Source: DATBLQ01 sp036555325 (GTDB lineage: Bacteria > Pseudomonadota > Alphaproteobacteria > Rhizobiales > Aestuariivirgaceae). From it: a DNA stretch of 63,564 nucleotides. Shown one piece after another: positions 51,086-60,191 of this stretch. Below the pieces are notes generated by a model that saw only the letters and a program-made list of their open reading frames with translations, did not search any database and had not been told where the DNA came from. The stretch's first letter is position 1; every line of letters begins with the position of its first letter. The stretch is from NCBI GenBank assembly GCA_036555325.1, contig DATBLQ010000033.1:1-63564 (forward strand), written 5' to 3'. A program made the translations under genes and the position numbers.

Positions 51086-52222
51086 ATGAAACTGAGCCTA
51101 TTCAACTTGATGACGCAGCGGGACGAGGCGTTGACACCCCGTCGGATCATGGACGAAGCCGTTTCAATGGTTCGACTAGCAGATGAGATCGGCTTCGATG
51201 CGGCATGGTTTGCCGAACATCATTTTTCCAACTACTCGATTTGCCCATCGCCGGCGATGATGGCAGCCTATTGTGCGGGAGTCACAAACCGAATTCGGCT
51301 CGGCGCGGCGGTGTATGTCCTGCCGCTCTATAACCCGGTGCGACTCGTGCAGGAATTAGCGCTCCTCGATGTCCAGTCGGACGGACGCTCGGTGATCGGG
51401 ATTGGCTCGGGATATCAAAAATACGAGTTCGACAGGTATCAGCGCCAACTGCAGCAGAGAACCGAAGTCTTCATGGAAGCATGGGACATCATAGAGCGAG
51501 GACTGAGGGAGGGCCGCATCGGCTATCGGGGAAAACACTTCAATGTTCCCGACTCGCCCATGTCGCTGCGGCCGCTGCAGCAACCCATGCCGCAGATCTT
51601 CGTGACCGGCTCGGACCCCCTGGTTGTTCAACGCACGGCAAGAAGTGGCCACATTCCTTTCATGACCGCTGGCTGGCGCGGTATGCCCCTGCTCAAGGAA
51701 ATGCACCGGCATGTGCAGGAGCAGTACGAGGCTTCAGGTGTATCCTCAAAAAACATGCCATTGGCCGTACAACAATATGTCTACGTCACCAGCGACAAAA
51801 AAGAGGCCCTTGAGCTGGCGGAGCGGGCAAGGTTGATTGCTCGCATCGTCACTGCCACGCGGGCCGGCGATCCGGTGCTGGTTGGGCACTTTATTCAGGC
51901 GCCGCCCTTGCCGGAGGAACCGCCGCTCGAAACGTTCCTGGAGAATCTCGTGATCGGCGACCCGCACTATGTTGCCGAAAAACTGGTGAGCGAAATCAAA
52001 ATCCTCGGCACAACTCATTTATCATGTTTCATGCAGATCGGCAGCGTCGATGGAAAACGAGCCATGCGCTCGCTCCAGCGTTTCGGCAAGGAGGTCATTC
52101 CTCTCATGGAAAAATCCTTCGGTATGCCGCTCGACCTAGTACATGCTGAGCGGATACCATCTACGCCGCTTCGCCTCGCCGATCAGAAGCGGCCTGAAGC
52201 TCGCTATGCTGAAAGGGTTTAG
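51086..52222 (+). CDS. LLM-class flavin-dependent oxidoreductase (luciferase-like)
   Basis: A 378-residue TIM-barrel flavoprotein of the bacterial-luciferase family. Typical segments: FDAAWFAEHHFSNYS near 37-50, RIRLGAAVYVLPLYNPVRLV near 75-95, IGIGSGYQKYEFD near 112-125, and PQIFVTGSDPLVVQRTA. These enzymes use reduced FMN, with oxygen in monooxygenases. It is the last gene of the importer transcript, 9 bp after the SDR gene. It overlaps the convergent ridA-like gene by 4 bp. Substrate unknown. Confidence 0.85.
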   Translation: MKLSLFNLMTQRDEALTPRRIMDEAVSMVRLADEIGFDAAWFAEHHFSNYSICPSPAMMAAYCAGVTNRIRLGAAVYVLPLYNPVRLVQELALLDVQSDGRSVIGIGSGYQKYEFDRYQRQLQQRTEVFMEAWDIIERGLREGRIGYRGKHFNVPDSPMSLRPLQQPMPQIFVTGSDPLVVQRTARSGHIPFMTAGWRGMPLLKEMHRHVQEQYEASGVSSKNMPLAVQQYVYVTSDKKEALELAERARLIARIVTATRAGDPVLVGHFIQAPPLPEEPPLETFLENLVIGDPHYVAEKLVSEIKILGTTHLSCFMQIGSVDGKRAMRSLQRFGKEVIPLMEKSFGMPLDLVHAERIPSTPLRLADQKRPEARYAERV

Positions 52223-52617
52223 CGTTGATTGACGAATGCGACCGCTTCTATTTCAACCAGCATCTCAGGTTCAGCAAGAACCGCCTGCACTGTCGTGCGG
52301 GCCGGTGGATCGGCCGGAAATGCCAAGCGGAATTCCTCATTCATCAGGGGAAAGAATCGGATGTCGGAAAGATAGACATTGCACTTCAAGATGTCGTTGA
52401 AGGTCGCTCCGGCTTCTGCCAGCACGGCTCGCATGTTGTTAAAGATCTGCCGCGTCTGCGCTCGAACGTCGCCCTTGCCAACAAGCTTGCCATTTTCGTC
52501 CCAAGCGACGAGCCCCGCTGTGTAGATTATTCCATTGACAGTCGTGCCGGCCGAATAAGGATACTCCGGAAGTGGCAGGTAGGAGAGCTTGAACGGCTTC
52601 AAAATGCTTTTGGGCAT
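52219..52617 (-). CDS. RidA/YjgF/YER057c-family protein
   Basis: A 132-residue protein of the Rid superfamily, which hydrolyses reactive enamine/imine intermediates formed by PLP or flavin enzymes. Visible marks: PYSAGTTVNGIIYTAGLVAW near 20-38, QTRQIFNNMRAVLAEAGATF near 56-75, NVYLSDIRFFPLMNEEF, and the arginine in PPARTTVQA that binds the substrate carboxylate. It sits among amine- and amino-acid-catabolism genes where such intermediates arise. Convergent with the LLM gene. Confidence 0.87.
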   Translation of the reverse strand: MPKSILKPFKLSYLPLPEYPYSAGTTVNGIIYTAGLVAWDENGKLVGKGDVRAQTRQIFNNMRAVLAEAGATFNDILKCNVYLSDIRFFPLMNEEFRLAFPADPPARTTVQAVLAEPEMLVEIEAVAFVNQR

Positions 52618-52757
52618 GGCGTTGCTCGGTTATCTGTTTGCCGCGAAACTTGGCGTGCGCGACGGCTGAAGGACTTGCGCGGCCAAACCACAGCACCTTC
52701 TGCTTTGCGGGAACTGAGGTATAAAGAGGTTGGATTCTAACAACAAGGGAGAGGACC

Positions 52758-53459
52758 ATGCCGGCACTGAAATTCAACGTGCTCAAGCCAAGCGTCAACA
52801 ACATGACCGTACGGGTTTTTGCGCGGGCCGCCGGGCTTGACTTCGACGAAACCGATGTATGGGGCCACACCCGGTCGCCCGAATATCTGGCCAAATGCCC
52901 TGCGCATCTTACGCCGATGCTCGAAGCGGCAGGACTGCCCAGAGGAGCACTGTGGGAGAGCTGCGCCATCATGCAATATCTCTGCAACTTGCATGGTCTC
53001 GAGCGATTCTACCCCTCCGACCCCGCACGGAGAGCCATGGTCGACAGCGCCATGTTTTATCTGATCGGCACGCTGTATCCGCTCGTGGCCCGGGCAACCT
53101 ATCCCGGCCTCGGCTTTCCTCAATATCCAGGCGAGGTTGGGGCAAGCGATGCAAATGCCAGCGCAAAAGAAGACGCCCGAAAGGCTGCAGCCGATGCGAT
53201 CGCCGAGCCGCTTGAGGTCTTCCATACGTTTTTCAAGCGCGACAAGCCTTTCATTGGCGGTGATACACCCTCGATCGCGGACATCAGACTTGCCTCCACC
53301 TTGGAATTTCTAGCCGTCATCGATTATCCCCTGCCCAAATGGGCGCGCGATTTCCTTGCGGCCATGGAAAAGGCGCTGGGCAAGGCCTATACGGACCCGG
53401 CTGCCGACGTTCGTGGCTATGTCAGCCACGTAAAGTCGCAGCAAAAGAAAGCCGGCTAG
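52758..53459 (+). CDS. Glutathione S-transferase family protein
   Basis: A 233-residue cytosolic protein with a thioredoxin-like N-terminal domain (LTPMLEAAGLPRGALWESCA is the cis-Pro/ESxAI region) and an all-helical C-terminal domain with the N-capping motif PSIADIRLASTLEFL. The active-site Ser region is PSVNNMTVRVFARAAG. A good GGGAG ribosome-binding site precedes the ATG. Role probably detoxification or conjugation; partner genes do not settle the substrate. Confidence 0.85.
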   Translation: MPALKFNVLKPSVNNMTVRVFARAAGLDFDETDVWGHTRSPEYLAKCPAHLTPMLEAAGLPRGALWESCAIMQYLCNLHGLERFYPSDPARRAMVDSAMFYLIGTLYPLVARATYPGLGFPQYPGEVGASDANASAKEDARKAAADAIAEPLEVFHTFFKRDKPFIGGDTPSIADIRLASTLEFLAVIDYPLPKWARDFLAAMEKALGKAYTDPAADVRGYVSHVKSQQKKAG

Positions 53460-53464
53460 CTTGG

Positions 53465-53800
53465 TTACCCAAATCCCCGTGCCATGAGAGCGGCGCAAAG
53501 GATTATTGCCACGACCCCCACCAGCTCCCAATGGAGAAGCTTGCGGATGGATCGCATCTTATCGGCCTCCACGAGGGGTGGGTGTCCCCGAGTTAGCACC
53601 TTTCTCCAGGAGATGAACACTCTCGACGGATAGATCGACAGAAAGGCAACTGCGACAAAAAACGCCATTTTGCCAATGAACGCCAGGTTGGTGGAATAGT
53701 AGTCCAGTCCCTTCTCAAAATAGACGACGCGCAACCAACCAACGACCAGGATTGCGGCCGCGGAGACGTCTTCTTCGCAGAGAGAAAAACCAATGATCAA
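53465..53800 (-). pseudogene. DUF2214 membrane protein, 5'-truncated remnant
   Basis: The 111-residue frame matches the C-terminal two thirds of DUF2214 membrane proteins (about 150 residues): SAAAILVVGWLRVVYFEKG, NLAFIGKMAFFVAVAFLSIYP, and the ending LLHWELVGVVAIILCAALMARG. Homology begins at residue 13 (position about 53764); the first 12 codons (IIGFSLCEED) are unlike the family, and the first membrane segment with about 45-50 residues is missing. The frame overlaps the start of the ureohydrolase gene on the other strand, so the missing part was replaced, not merely misread. Probably non-functional. Confidence 0.65.
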
Positions 53801-54746
53801 AAACAGCGAATTTCAACCGGTCGATGCCAGTGTCATGCCACGCTATTCCGATGTAGCGACCTTCATGCGAACGCGCCGCCATGAAATATCGCCCCAGATC
53901 GATATCGGTCTTTGCGGCGTTCCTTTTGACCTCGGGCTCAATTATCGTTCGGGCCCGAGGGATGGTCCCGCCGGAGTTCGACAGGCATCGCGGATCATCC
54001 GCCGGATTCATCCCGTGAGCGGTATCCGCCCATACGATCTCTGTAACGTCGCGGACATCGGCGATGCGCCAACCAATCCCCTCGACAAGGACGACTCGCT
54101 GAAACAGATCCAAGGCTTCTTCGGGAAGCTCAAGGCGGCGGGGATTCGTCCAATCGCCGTCGGCGGAGATCACACGATTCCAATACCCATATTGAGGGCT
54201 CTCGCTGCCGATCGCCCGGTCGGGATTTTGCAATTCGACTCGCATCCCGATTCACTCGATACGATGTGCGGGACCAAAGTGAACCATGCCACCTTCATGC
54301 GCCGCGCACACGAAGAGAACCTGATCGAACCGAACCGCGTCGTCCAGCTGGGGCTGCGCGGCAGTAGGTTTTCAGACGATGATGTTCGGTTTGGTTACGA
54401 TGCCGGTTACACAATCATCACTTACGACGAGTTCGAGGACATGGGCCGGTCGAAAACCATCGAAGCGATTGATCGCGTTTTGGGCGATGGCCCGGTTTAT
54501 ATCACGATCGATATCGATGGAATCGATCCGGCGTACGCGCCGGGAACGCCCGTTCCTGAGATCGGTGGCCTCCTACCCCGTGATGTGCAGGTCATCATCC
54601 GCTCACTCGCCGGGAAAAATATCGTCGGGGCAGACATTTCTGAAGTTGCTCCTTGCTATGACCCCAGCGGGATCACCTGTATAACCGCGGCCAACTTCAT
54701 GTTCGAATTGCTGTGCGTCATGGCGGTCACAAAGACTAAACGCTGA
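53793..54746 (+). CDS. Agmatinase/arginase-family ureohydrolase
   Basis: A 317-residue binuclear manganese hydrolase. Metal ligands are in AVGGDHTIP, LQFDSHPDSLD (the family DAHxD reads DSHPD) and TIDIDGIDPAYAPGT. Length and the N-terminal GVPFDLGLNYRSGPRDGPAGVR match SpeB-like agmatinases, guanidinobutyrases and guanidinopropionases, which release urea from guanidino compounds. It lies alone between the DUF2214 remnant and the type II secretion genes, and no urease or putrescine genes adjoin. The specific guanidino substrate is uncertain. Confidence 0.86.
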   Translation: MIKNSEFQPVDASVMPRYSDVATFMRTRRHEISPQIDIGLCGVPFDLGLNYRSGPRDGPAGVRQASRIIRRIHPVSGIRPYDLCNVADIGDAPTNPLDKDDSLKQIQGFFGKLKAAGIRPIAVGGDHTIPIPILRALAADRPVGILQFDSHPDSLDTMCGTKVNHATFMRRAHEENLIEPNRVVQLGLRGSRFSDDDVRFGYDAGYTIITYDEFEDMGRSKTIEAIDRVLGDGPVYITIDIDGIDPAYAPGTPVPEIGGLLPRDVQVIIRSLAGKNIVGADISEVAPCYDPSGITCITAANFMFELLCVMAVTKTKR

Positions 54747-54805
54747 TTGCAATTTATGATTTAGTATCGTAAACTGTGCATCTTTAAGTTACAGTCGGTG
54801 TTTCC

Positions 54806-55318
54806 TTGTTTATGAATTTTGGCGTGGCCGAACATGCTTTGACGAGGCCAACCGCAAACATTGCTTCCACGGCATTTTTGCTGCTTCTTTGCAGTTTGCT
54901 GGTGCCAGTCGCAATCATTGACGCTCGTCATGGGATAATTCCCGATTGGCTGAACGGAGCCCTTGGAGGCATTGGACTCATTCGAGCAGCAGCGGGAGAT
55001 GGACCTCCCCTGGGCCTGTCCGTGGCCGTCGCCGTAGGCGTGTTCTTCTTCATGGTGCTGCTTTGTCGAGGATTTGCTCGCTGGCGAGGCAGCGCCGGCA
55101 TGGGTATGGGCGATGTAAAGTTTCTGGCTGCGGCCGCTACTTGGACGGGACTTTCCGGCCTTCCAACTCTGATGGTCGTATCTTCCATCTCGGGCTTGTT
55201 GTTCGTTGTCTGGCGAGCAGTTTTCGGAACTCCAGTAACGAGCACGACACGCCTGGCATTCGGACCGCACCTGGCGATCGGACTGGGTTTCGCAGAGCTA
55301 TTCGGATCAATTTTTTGA
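54806..55318 (+). CDS. gspO: Type IV prepilin peptidase (A24 family), GspO-like
   Basis: A 170-residue membrane aspartic peptidase that cuts the leader of type II pseudopilins. The first catalytic Asp is in AIIDARHGIIPD near 36-46, the second in GMGMGDVKFLAA near 97-108; five or more membrane segments surround them. It has only the catalytic half of the classic PilD, without the Cys-containing N-methyltransferase domain, as in the short GspO/CpaA type. It is 6 bp upstream of gspG and probably co-expressed. An alternative start lies two codons later. Confidence 0.82.
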   Translation: MFMNFGVAEHALTRPTANIASTAFLLLLCSLLVPVAIIDARHGIIPDWLNGALGGIGLIRAAAGDGPPLGLSVAVAVGVFFFMVLLCRGFARWRGSAGMGMGDVKFLAAAATWTGLSGLPTLMVVSSISGLLFVVWRAVFGTPVTSTTRLAFGPHLAIGLGFAELFGSIF

Positions 55319-55324
55319 CAAACA

Positions 55325-55765
55325 ATGAAATCTATTTCCTACAAGGTGCGAGAGCTCAAGGCAGTGGAAGGCTTCACCCTTATCGAAATGCTCGTGGTTC
55401 TCGGTATCATCGCACTGCTGGCTACCCTCGTAGGTCCACAGGTCATTCGCTATCTGAGCAAGGCCAAAACCGACACGGCGGAAGCGCAAATCAAAAATCT
55501 GGAAGCGGCAATTGAGCTTCACTTCCTCGATACCGGCCACTACCCCGCTGCAAACCCGGGCCTCGCAAGCCTCCTCTCAGCACCCCCGAACCTGACTGGG
55601 TGGAACGGGCCCTATCTTAGGAACCGCGAGGCACTAACTGATCCATGGGGCCGGTCTTACGTCTATGTCGTTCCGGGAGACCATGGTGAATATGATCTTT
55701 ACTCCTACGGCTTGGATGGGGAACAGGGTGGCGAAGGTGAGAATCGCGACATCGCCAATTGGTGA
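55325..55765 (+). CDS. gspG: Type II secretion major pseudopilin GspG
   Basis: A 146-residue pseudopilin. The prepilin cleavage site is G16|F17 in VEGFTLIEMLVVLGIIALLA, with Glu at +5. The body carries YPAANPGLASLL, WNGPYLRN and the calcium-binding end GLDGEQGGEGENRDIANW, all typical of GspG. It forms the bulk of the periplasmic pseudopilus. Unlike usual operons it stands on the plus strand, convergent with gspJ with a 1-bp gap. Confidence 0.92.
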   Translation: MKSISYKVRELKAVEGFTLIEMLVVLGIIALLATLVGPQVIRYLSKAKTDTAEAQIKNLEAAIELHFLDTGHYPAANPGLASLLSAPPNLTGWNGPYLRNREALTDPWGRSYVYVVPGDHGEYDLYSYGLDGEQGGEGENRDIANW

Positions 55766-55766
55766 A

Positions 55767-56378
55767 CTAGCGGGCGCTCGCCAGATTTATCACTTGCCGT
55801 GGCCAATTCCGGCGGCTTGACGCAGGCATTGTGACCACGACCTCGATCAGTCTTGGCAGTTCGTTCATGCCTACCCAAGAGGCGTGCCAACGAGGGGGCT
55901 CGCGTGGGGAAGCTTGCCCATAATAGCGAAATTCCAACCCTGCAATGGCTTCGGAAAGCACGAATACCTCGCCCTCCTCTGCTGCTGCAGACGTCTGCCG
56001 AAACATTCGTCGATGCTCAACCAAATCGAATCGACCGTCACCTCTCGCGCGTGTTCCGACCGCGACGGCATGGAGCCCGCCCAGTTCCAGCTCAGTGTCG
56101 GATGCCACTATCAGCTCAAGGCGGGATTTTTCACCGCTGAATGCAATCTTCTCCTGTTCCCCGCTGACAAGCGGCATGGCACCGGAAAGAACCTGTTGCA
56201 AGTGGTTCTGCGCACCCTGCATCTCGCTTGTTGCAATTACGCGGCGTATCATTTCATCGATATGACGGATATTTTGGGCCGCCGTGATGACGTAGGTCGA
56301 AAGCAGGGCGAGAATGCACAATGCAACCATAAGCTCGACAACGGTAAAGCCGGCAGTCGAATCCTTTGAGGAGGGCAC
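55767..56378 (-). CDS. gspJ: Type II secretion minor pseudopilin GspJ-like
   Basis: A 203-residue prepilin-like protein. Leader MPSSKDSTAG is followed by FTVVELMVALCILALLSTYV, a canonical cleavage site and hydrophobic helix. Length and the position after gspI support GspJ, which with GspI and GspK makes the pseudopilus tip. No gspK follows it in the window. It is the last gene of the minus-strand gspE-F-H-I-J operon. Confidence 0.8.
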   Translation of the reverse strand: MPSSKDSTAGFTVVELMVALCILALLSTYVITAAQNIRHIDEMIRRVIATSEMQGAQNHLQQVLSGAMPLVSGEQEKIAFSGEKSRLELIVASDTELELGGLHAVAVGTRARGDGRFDLVEHRRMFRQTSAAAEEGEVFVLSEAIAGLEFRYYGQASPREPPRWHASWVGMNELPRLIEVVVTMPASSRRNWPRQVINLASAR

Positions 56379-56379
56379 G

Positions 56380-56768
56380 TCACTCGTCCTTCAATTGGCT
56401 GATCACGTAGGTTTCGATCACGAGAGGAGGCCCTGCGTTCTGCATCGTTAGGTGCAGCACAATGCGAAAAGGCTTCATCTTGAGGGCCTTTTGCGAGCTG
56501 GGAGTTTCCCTGATCTCCATGGACCATTGATGGCCGAGAGGCGTCGTGCCCGACCGAGTGAGAACCGAGACGTGTGAGACAGTTCCTGCTTCGGCAATTA
56601 TGGATCGCGCCTCTGCTAGTGCCTCAGTCCTTTCCTCAAGCTGCCTTAGCCGTGCAGCACCTTCGGCCAGGCTGCTGAGTGCCATCACAACGGTGCAGGC
56701 CGTGACAGCCAGCGCTACGAGAGCCTCAATCAGCATCGAGCTTCCCGTACGAGTTTTCTAATTTGCAT
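56380..56768 (-). pseudogene. gspI: Type II secretion minor pseudopilin GspI, apparent 1-base frameshift in the leader
   Basis: The readable frame from the ATG at 56736 (118 residues) opens directly with MLIEALVALAV, so it has no leader or cleavage site; in-frame upstream codons give KTRTGSS and then the gspH stop TAG. An ATG at 56768, overlapping the gspH end as coupled genes do, opens MQIRK in a different frame. Adding one A to the run of four A (56754-56757) joins them to MQIRKTRTGSSMLIEALVAL, a good GspI leader. The gene is therefore frameshifted, uses recoding, or contains a sequence error. The rest matches GspI. After the Gly the Glu is at +6, not the usual +5. Confidence 0.65.
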
Positions 56769-57213
56769 ATCCTACTTTCTTGCTGATCCGACCGGACAGC
56801 CACTGAACCTGGACGGCAATTTCGCGTTTTCCCTGACGAAGCGTGATCGAGCCGCCGGTTGAAGATCCGTCGGGAAAAAAGCGGATATACCCTCGTTCGT
56901 TCTGCACTTCTTGACGTGCAGTCAACATGGTCAGCGCGATGTCATTGCTGAGAGAAAGATCTTCTTTGCGATCCGTCACCGCGATTTTTCTGCGGGCGAG
57001 ATCGGCTTCCAACGTTGTTTCTTTGTTTTGGTTGATGGCGGCAATTCTCGCAGCCCTCAGCAAAGCAACGATCTCATGCGCCTGACCGTCGAGGCCACGG
57101 TTGCTATGGAGACTAGGCAGCGAAATTGAAAGGACGATGGCCAGCAAGCCCAAGACAACGAGCATCTCCAGGAGCGTATAGCCCTCGCGGTCGATTGATT
57201 CACATTGGTTCAC
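56758..57213 (-). CDS. gspH: Type II secretion minor pseudopilin GspH
   Basis: A 151-residue pseudopilin with leader MNQCESIDREG and cleavage before YTLLEMLVVLGLLAIVLSIS, Glu at +5. The following part (VALLRAARIAAINQNKETTL) is the helix and loop typical of GspH/FimT. It overlaps gspF by 4 bp and gspI by 11 bp (if gspI starts at 56768). Confidence 0.87.
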   Translation of the reverse strand: MNQCESIDREGYTLLEMLVVLGLLAIVLSISLPSLHSNRGLDGQAHEIVALLRAARIAAINQNKETTLEADLARRKIAVTDRKEDLSLSNDIALTMLTARQEVQNERGYIRFFPDGSSTGGSITLRQGKREIAVQVQWLSGRISKKVGYAN

Positions 57214-58436
57214 CTGATCACCAAGTCGTTCACGCTCAGTATTGCCCTCATGACGGACATGATCAGGCCCCCTACCAAAAGCCCCATGAGGAGTGTCAGC
57301 ACGGGCGTCAGAAGTGTCATCAGGCGTTCAAGCTTTTGCTGCAACGCAGCTTCATTCATCTGTGCGATGTGCATCAACAGTTCGTCCAGTCGATTGGCTT
57401 CCTCGCCGACGGCTACGAGATGACAGGAAGCCTGAGGCATGATGGAAAACTGCCAAAATGCATGGGCCAGACTGCCGCCGGATGCGACACTCTCGACGAC
57501 CTGGGAAAATGCCGTTTTGACAGCACGGTTCTTACAAGCTCTTTGGACAACCGAAAGAGCCTGCAGGAGCGGAATACCGCTTTTGAGAAGCAGCGCAAGG
57601 ACGGAGGCGATGCGAGCTGCCTCGGCTCTGACGATTAGGTGCCCAAAAAGCGGCGCTCTCAGCATCAGCCAATCTCGCTTGGCGAGCAGGCGTGCGTTCT
57701 TCTTGGCGCGCCGCCACAGGGCCCATAGACTCCCGACTGCGACGAGGAGCGCAATGGCGAGCAGATCGATATTGTCTTGGAGGAGCAACATTATTCTGAT
57801 GAGCAAGGGAGGATCTGTCCGTGCCCCGTCAAACAGCGGCAGCAAATTGGGAACGAGCACCGTGGTGATAATGGCAATCGTTAGAAAGGACATGACCAGC
57901 AGGATTACAGGATAGGTGAGCGCGGCCTTTATTTGTGAGCTCAGTTCCAGCCGACGACGGATGCTTGACGCAAGTTGCAGCATCGTCTCCGCTACCGAGC
58001 CAGTGTGCTCAGCTGCGCGGATAATGGCCGTTTCGTGCTCGGAAAGCAGTTCAGTATGATCCGCCAGTGCTTCTCCCAGCGTTTTTCCTGCAGATACCGA
58101 CTCTGAGACGGATCTAACAAGTGAAGCGGAGTTTCTTAGCTCCGACTGATCCAGCAACAGGCGCAAAGCCTGATCAGTCGGCAATTGGGCGCGCAACAAG
58201 ATGCCTAGTTCATAGACGAAGGCCAATCGAGCGCTTTCGGTCATGCGCCCAGAACCCAGACCAAAATCGAAACTCCAAAAGCTCCGCTTACGTGGCTCTT
58301 TGGTCTCGGCAGCTTGGAAAGCAACAAGCCCCGCGGCCCGGAGTTGCTGCAAGGCATCAGCTTGTGAAGGCGCCTCTATTTGACCCCGGACAACATCGCC
58401 TTTTGCAGTAAAGGCTTGATAGGCGAAACGACTCAT
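57210..58436 (-). CDS. gspF: Type II secretion inner-membrane platform protein GspF
   Basis: A 408-residue protein with two T2SSF domains (about 70-195 and 270-390) and three membrane segments (near 165-190, 215-240 and 375-395). The opening FAYQAFTAKGDVVRGQIEA is the standard GspF start. It sits in the inner membrane and links the ATPase GspE to the pseudopilus. Overlaps gspE and gspH by 4 bp each. Confidence 0.92.
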   Translation of the reverse strand: MSRFAYQAFTAKGDVVRGQIEAPSQADALQQLRAAGLVAFQAAETKEPRKRSFWSFDFGLGSGRMTESARLAFVYELGILLRAQLPTDQALRLLLDQSELRNSASLVRSVSESVSAGKTLGEALADHTELLSEHETAIIRAAEHTGSVAETMLQLASSIRRRLELSSQIKAALTYPVILLVMSFLTIAIITTVLVPNLLPLFDGARTDPPLLIRIMLLLQDNIDLLAIALLVAVGSLWALWRRAKKNARLLAKRDWLMLRAPLFGHLIVRAEAARIASVLALLLKSGIPLLQALSVVQRACKNRAVKTAFSQVVESVASGGSLAHAFWQFSIMPQASCHLVAVGEEANRLDELLMHIAQMNEAALQQKLERLMTLLTPVLTLLMGLLVGGLIMSVMRAILSVNDLVIR

Positions 58437-60181
58437 GAAGCCGAGGCAACCCGCAAAACCTCCTCGAGACTCGTTTCCCCAGCAATAGCCTTGCGGATTC
58501 CAGTTTCAAGCAGGGTTTGCATTCCTTCACCCCTCGCTGCATTTTCCAATTCTCTGTCTGGTGCGCCGCCAAGGATGAGAGACTGAATCCTGTCAGTAAC
58601 GGTCATTATTTCGTGAATTGTCGTGCGACCACGATAACCTTGGCCCCCGCAGGCCTGACACCCCTTTGCCTCGAACAGCGGGATATCAATGCGAATTTCG
58701 CTATAACCAAGACGGTTAAGCAGCTCGGATGATTCAGTCTTAGCGATCCGGCATTTTGTGCAGAGCCTGCGAACAAGCCGCTGAGCGACAATCGCCCGCA
58801 AAGTGGATACCAGCAAATAGTCCTCAACTCCCATATCGAGGAGGCGTGATATGGTAGCCGCGGCGCTATTCGTATGCACGGTCGAGAGCACAAGATGGCC
58901 GGTAAGAGAGGCTTGAACCGCGGTTTTCGCGGTCTCTTGGTCGCGGATTTCTCCCACCATGATAATGTCGGGATCCTGGCGCAGAAAGGCGCGCAAGCCC
59001 GCAGCGAAGTCCCAGCCTATTGTCGGCCTCACTTGCGTTTGGATGACATTATCAAGCTGATACTCAACGGGATCCTCGATCGTGAGGATCTTGCGCTGGT
59101 CGCGGCGCAATTCGCAAAGACAAGCGTAAAGGGTCGTTGTCTTGCCGCTGCCCGTGGGACCCGAAACGAGGACAACGCCGTTGGGTCGATTGATTGCACT
59201 CACCAAGCGGGTTGAAGCTTCCTGGTCAAATCCGAGCGAAGGCAAATCGAGTGGACGCTCCTTGCGGTCAAGGACGCGCATGACCACACTTTCTCCGTGA
59301 AGGGTTGGAACCGTCGATATGCGCAAATCGATCTCACGCCCGCCGACCGCAAGAGCAATCCGACCGTCCTGTGGCAGTCGTCGCTCTGCAATGTTCAGTT
59401 TTGACATGATTTTCAGGCGCGACGTTATCCCAGCAGTCATCGATTTATCTATGCTCTGGGTCGCAACGAGCATCCCATCTATTCTAAGCCGGATTTGTGT
59501 CTTGTCGCCGAGTGGCTCGATGTGGATGTCTGAGGCGTGCCGACGTACCGCATCGTTGATGAGGCCGTTCACAAAGCGGATAACCGGCGCCTCGCGAGCG
59601 ATATCCTTAAGCCGCTCCACATCTTCTTCATGCAGTGTCCCCTGACCTTCCGTGATTTGCGCAGCGGTCTTTTCATCGGCGTCTTCGTAGATTCGGCTAA
59701 ACGCCTGTTCCCAATCAACGCGCCGGGCGACCCGAACATCAACTCGGCGATCCAAATAGTAACCAAGGGCCTCGGCTGGCGCTGAGTCCAATGGCCGAGC
59801 AGCGGCGACGACAATCGTCTCTGCATCAAGGGAGAGCGGAATCAAACCGCTCCTTCGCAGAAATGATATTGGCGCTAGCTCGCGCCCTATCGGGCTTTCG
59901 GGAAACTCCTCGAGTTCGACAAGACGAGCCCCGAGAAATTGGGCCTGCGCTGCGGCCAACTCCGTATCCGGCAAGAGGCCAAGCTCGAGCAACACCGTAT
60001 CGGCGCACTGCGCTGTCGCGGTCATGGCATGGGAAGCGCGCGCGGCACTGTTTGCATTCAAACGCCCGCTCTTCACAAGAAAATCGATGAACTCGAAACC
60101 CTTGGTTTGTCTCGTGTTCGCAAGCTGGGCAGCGTCCTCACCGCCGCGACCTTGAACCAAACCGCTTAAATCCCCTTGCAT
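58433..60181 (-). CDS. gspE: Type II secretion ATPase GspE
   Basis: A 582-residue hexameric ATPase. The N-terminal T2SSE_N domain (about 35-160) binds GspL. The motor has Walker A VSGPTGSGKTTTLYA, Asp box, Walker B DIIMVGEIRDQETA, and His box SLTGHLVLSTVHT. The four-Cys zinc motif (LCTKC then GCQACGGQGYRGR) is present. The frame is open to 60262, but the ATG at 60181 after AAGGTG gives the usual N-terminus. It heads the minus-strand operon E-F-H-I-J and is divergent from gspL across 58 bp. Confidence 0.93.
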   Translation of the reverse strand: MQGDLSGLVQGRGGEDAAQLANTRQTKGFEFIDFLVKSGRLNANSAARASHAMTATAQCADTVLLELGLLPDTELAAAQAQFLGARLVELEEFPESPIGRELAPISFLRRSGLIPLSLDAETIVVAAARPLDSAPAEALGYYLDRRVDVRVARRVDWEQAFSRIYEDADEKTAAQITEGQGTLHEEDVERLKDIAREAPVIRFVNGLINDAVRRHASDIHIEPLGDKTQIRLRIDGMLVATQSIDKSMTAGITSRLKIMSKLNIAERRLPQDGRIALAVGGREIDLRISTVPTLHGESVVMRVLDRKERPLDLPSLGFDQEASTRLVSAINRPNGVVLVSGPTGSGKTTTLYACLCELRRDQRKILTIEDPVEYQLDNVIQTQVRPTIGWDFAAGLRAFLRQDPDIIMVGEIRDQETAKTAVQASLTGHLVLSTVHTNSAAATISRLLDMGVEDYLLVSTLRAIVAQRLVRRLCTKCRIAKTESSELLNRLGYSEIRIDIPLFEAKGCQACGGQGYRGRTTIHEIMTVTDRIQSLILGGAPDRELENAARGEGMQTLLETGIRKAIAGETSLEEVLRVASAS

Positions 60182-60191
60182 TGGCGACACC

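Noticed and set aside
53715..54245. Minus-strand frame of 176 residues that might hold the missing start of the DUF2214 gene
   Set aside because: It is in another frame, antisense to the ureohydrolase, and shows none of the expected first membrane segment.
54761..55270. Minus-strand open frame of about 169 residues covering gspO
   Set aside because: It is antisense to an intact prepilin peptidase with both catalytic Asp motifs, and its product is compositionally odd.
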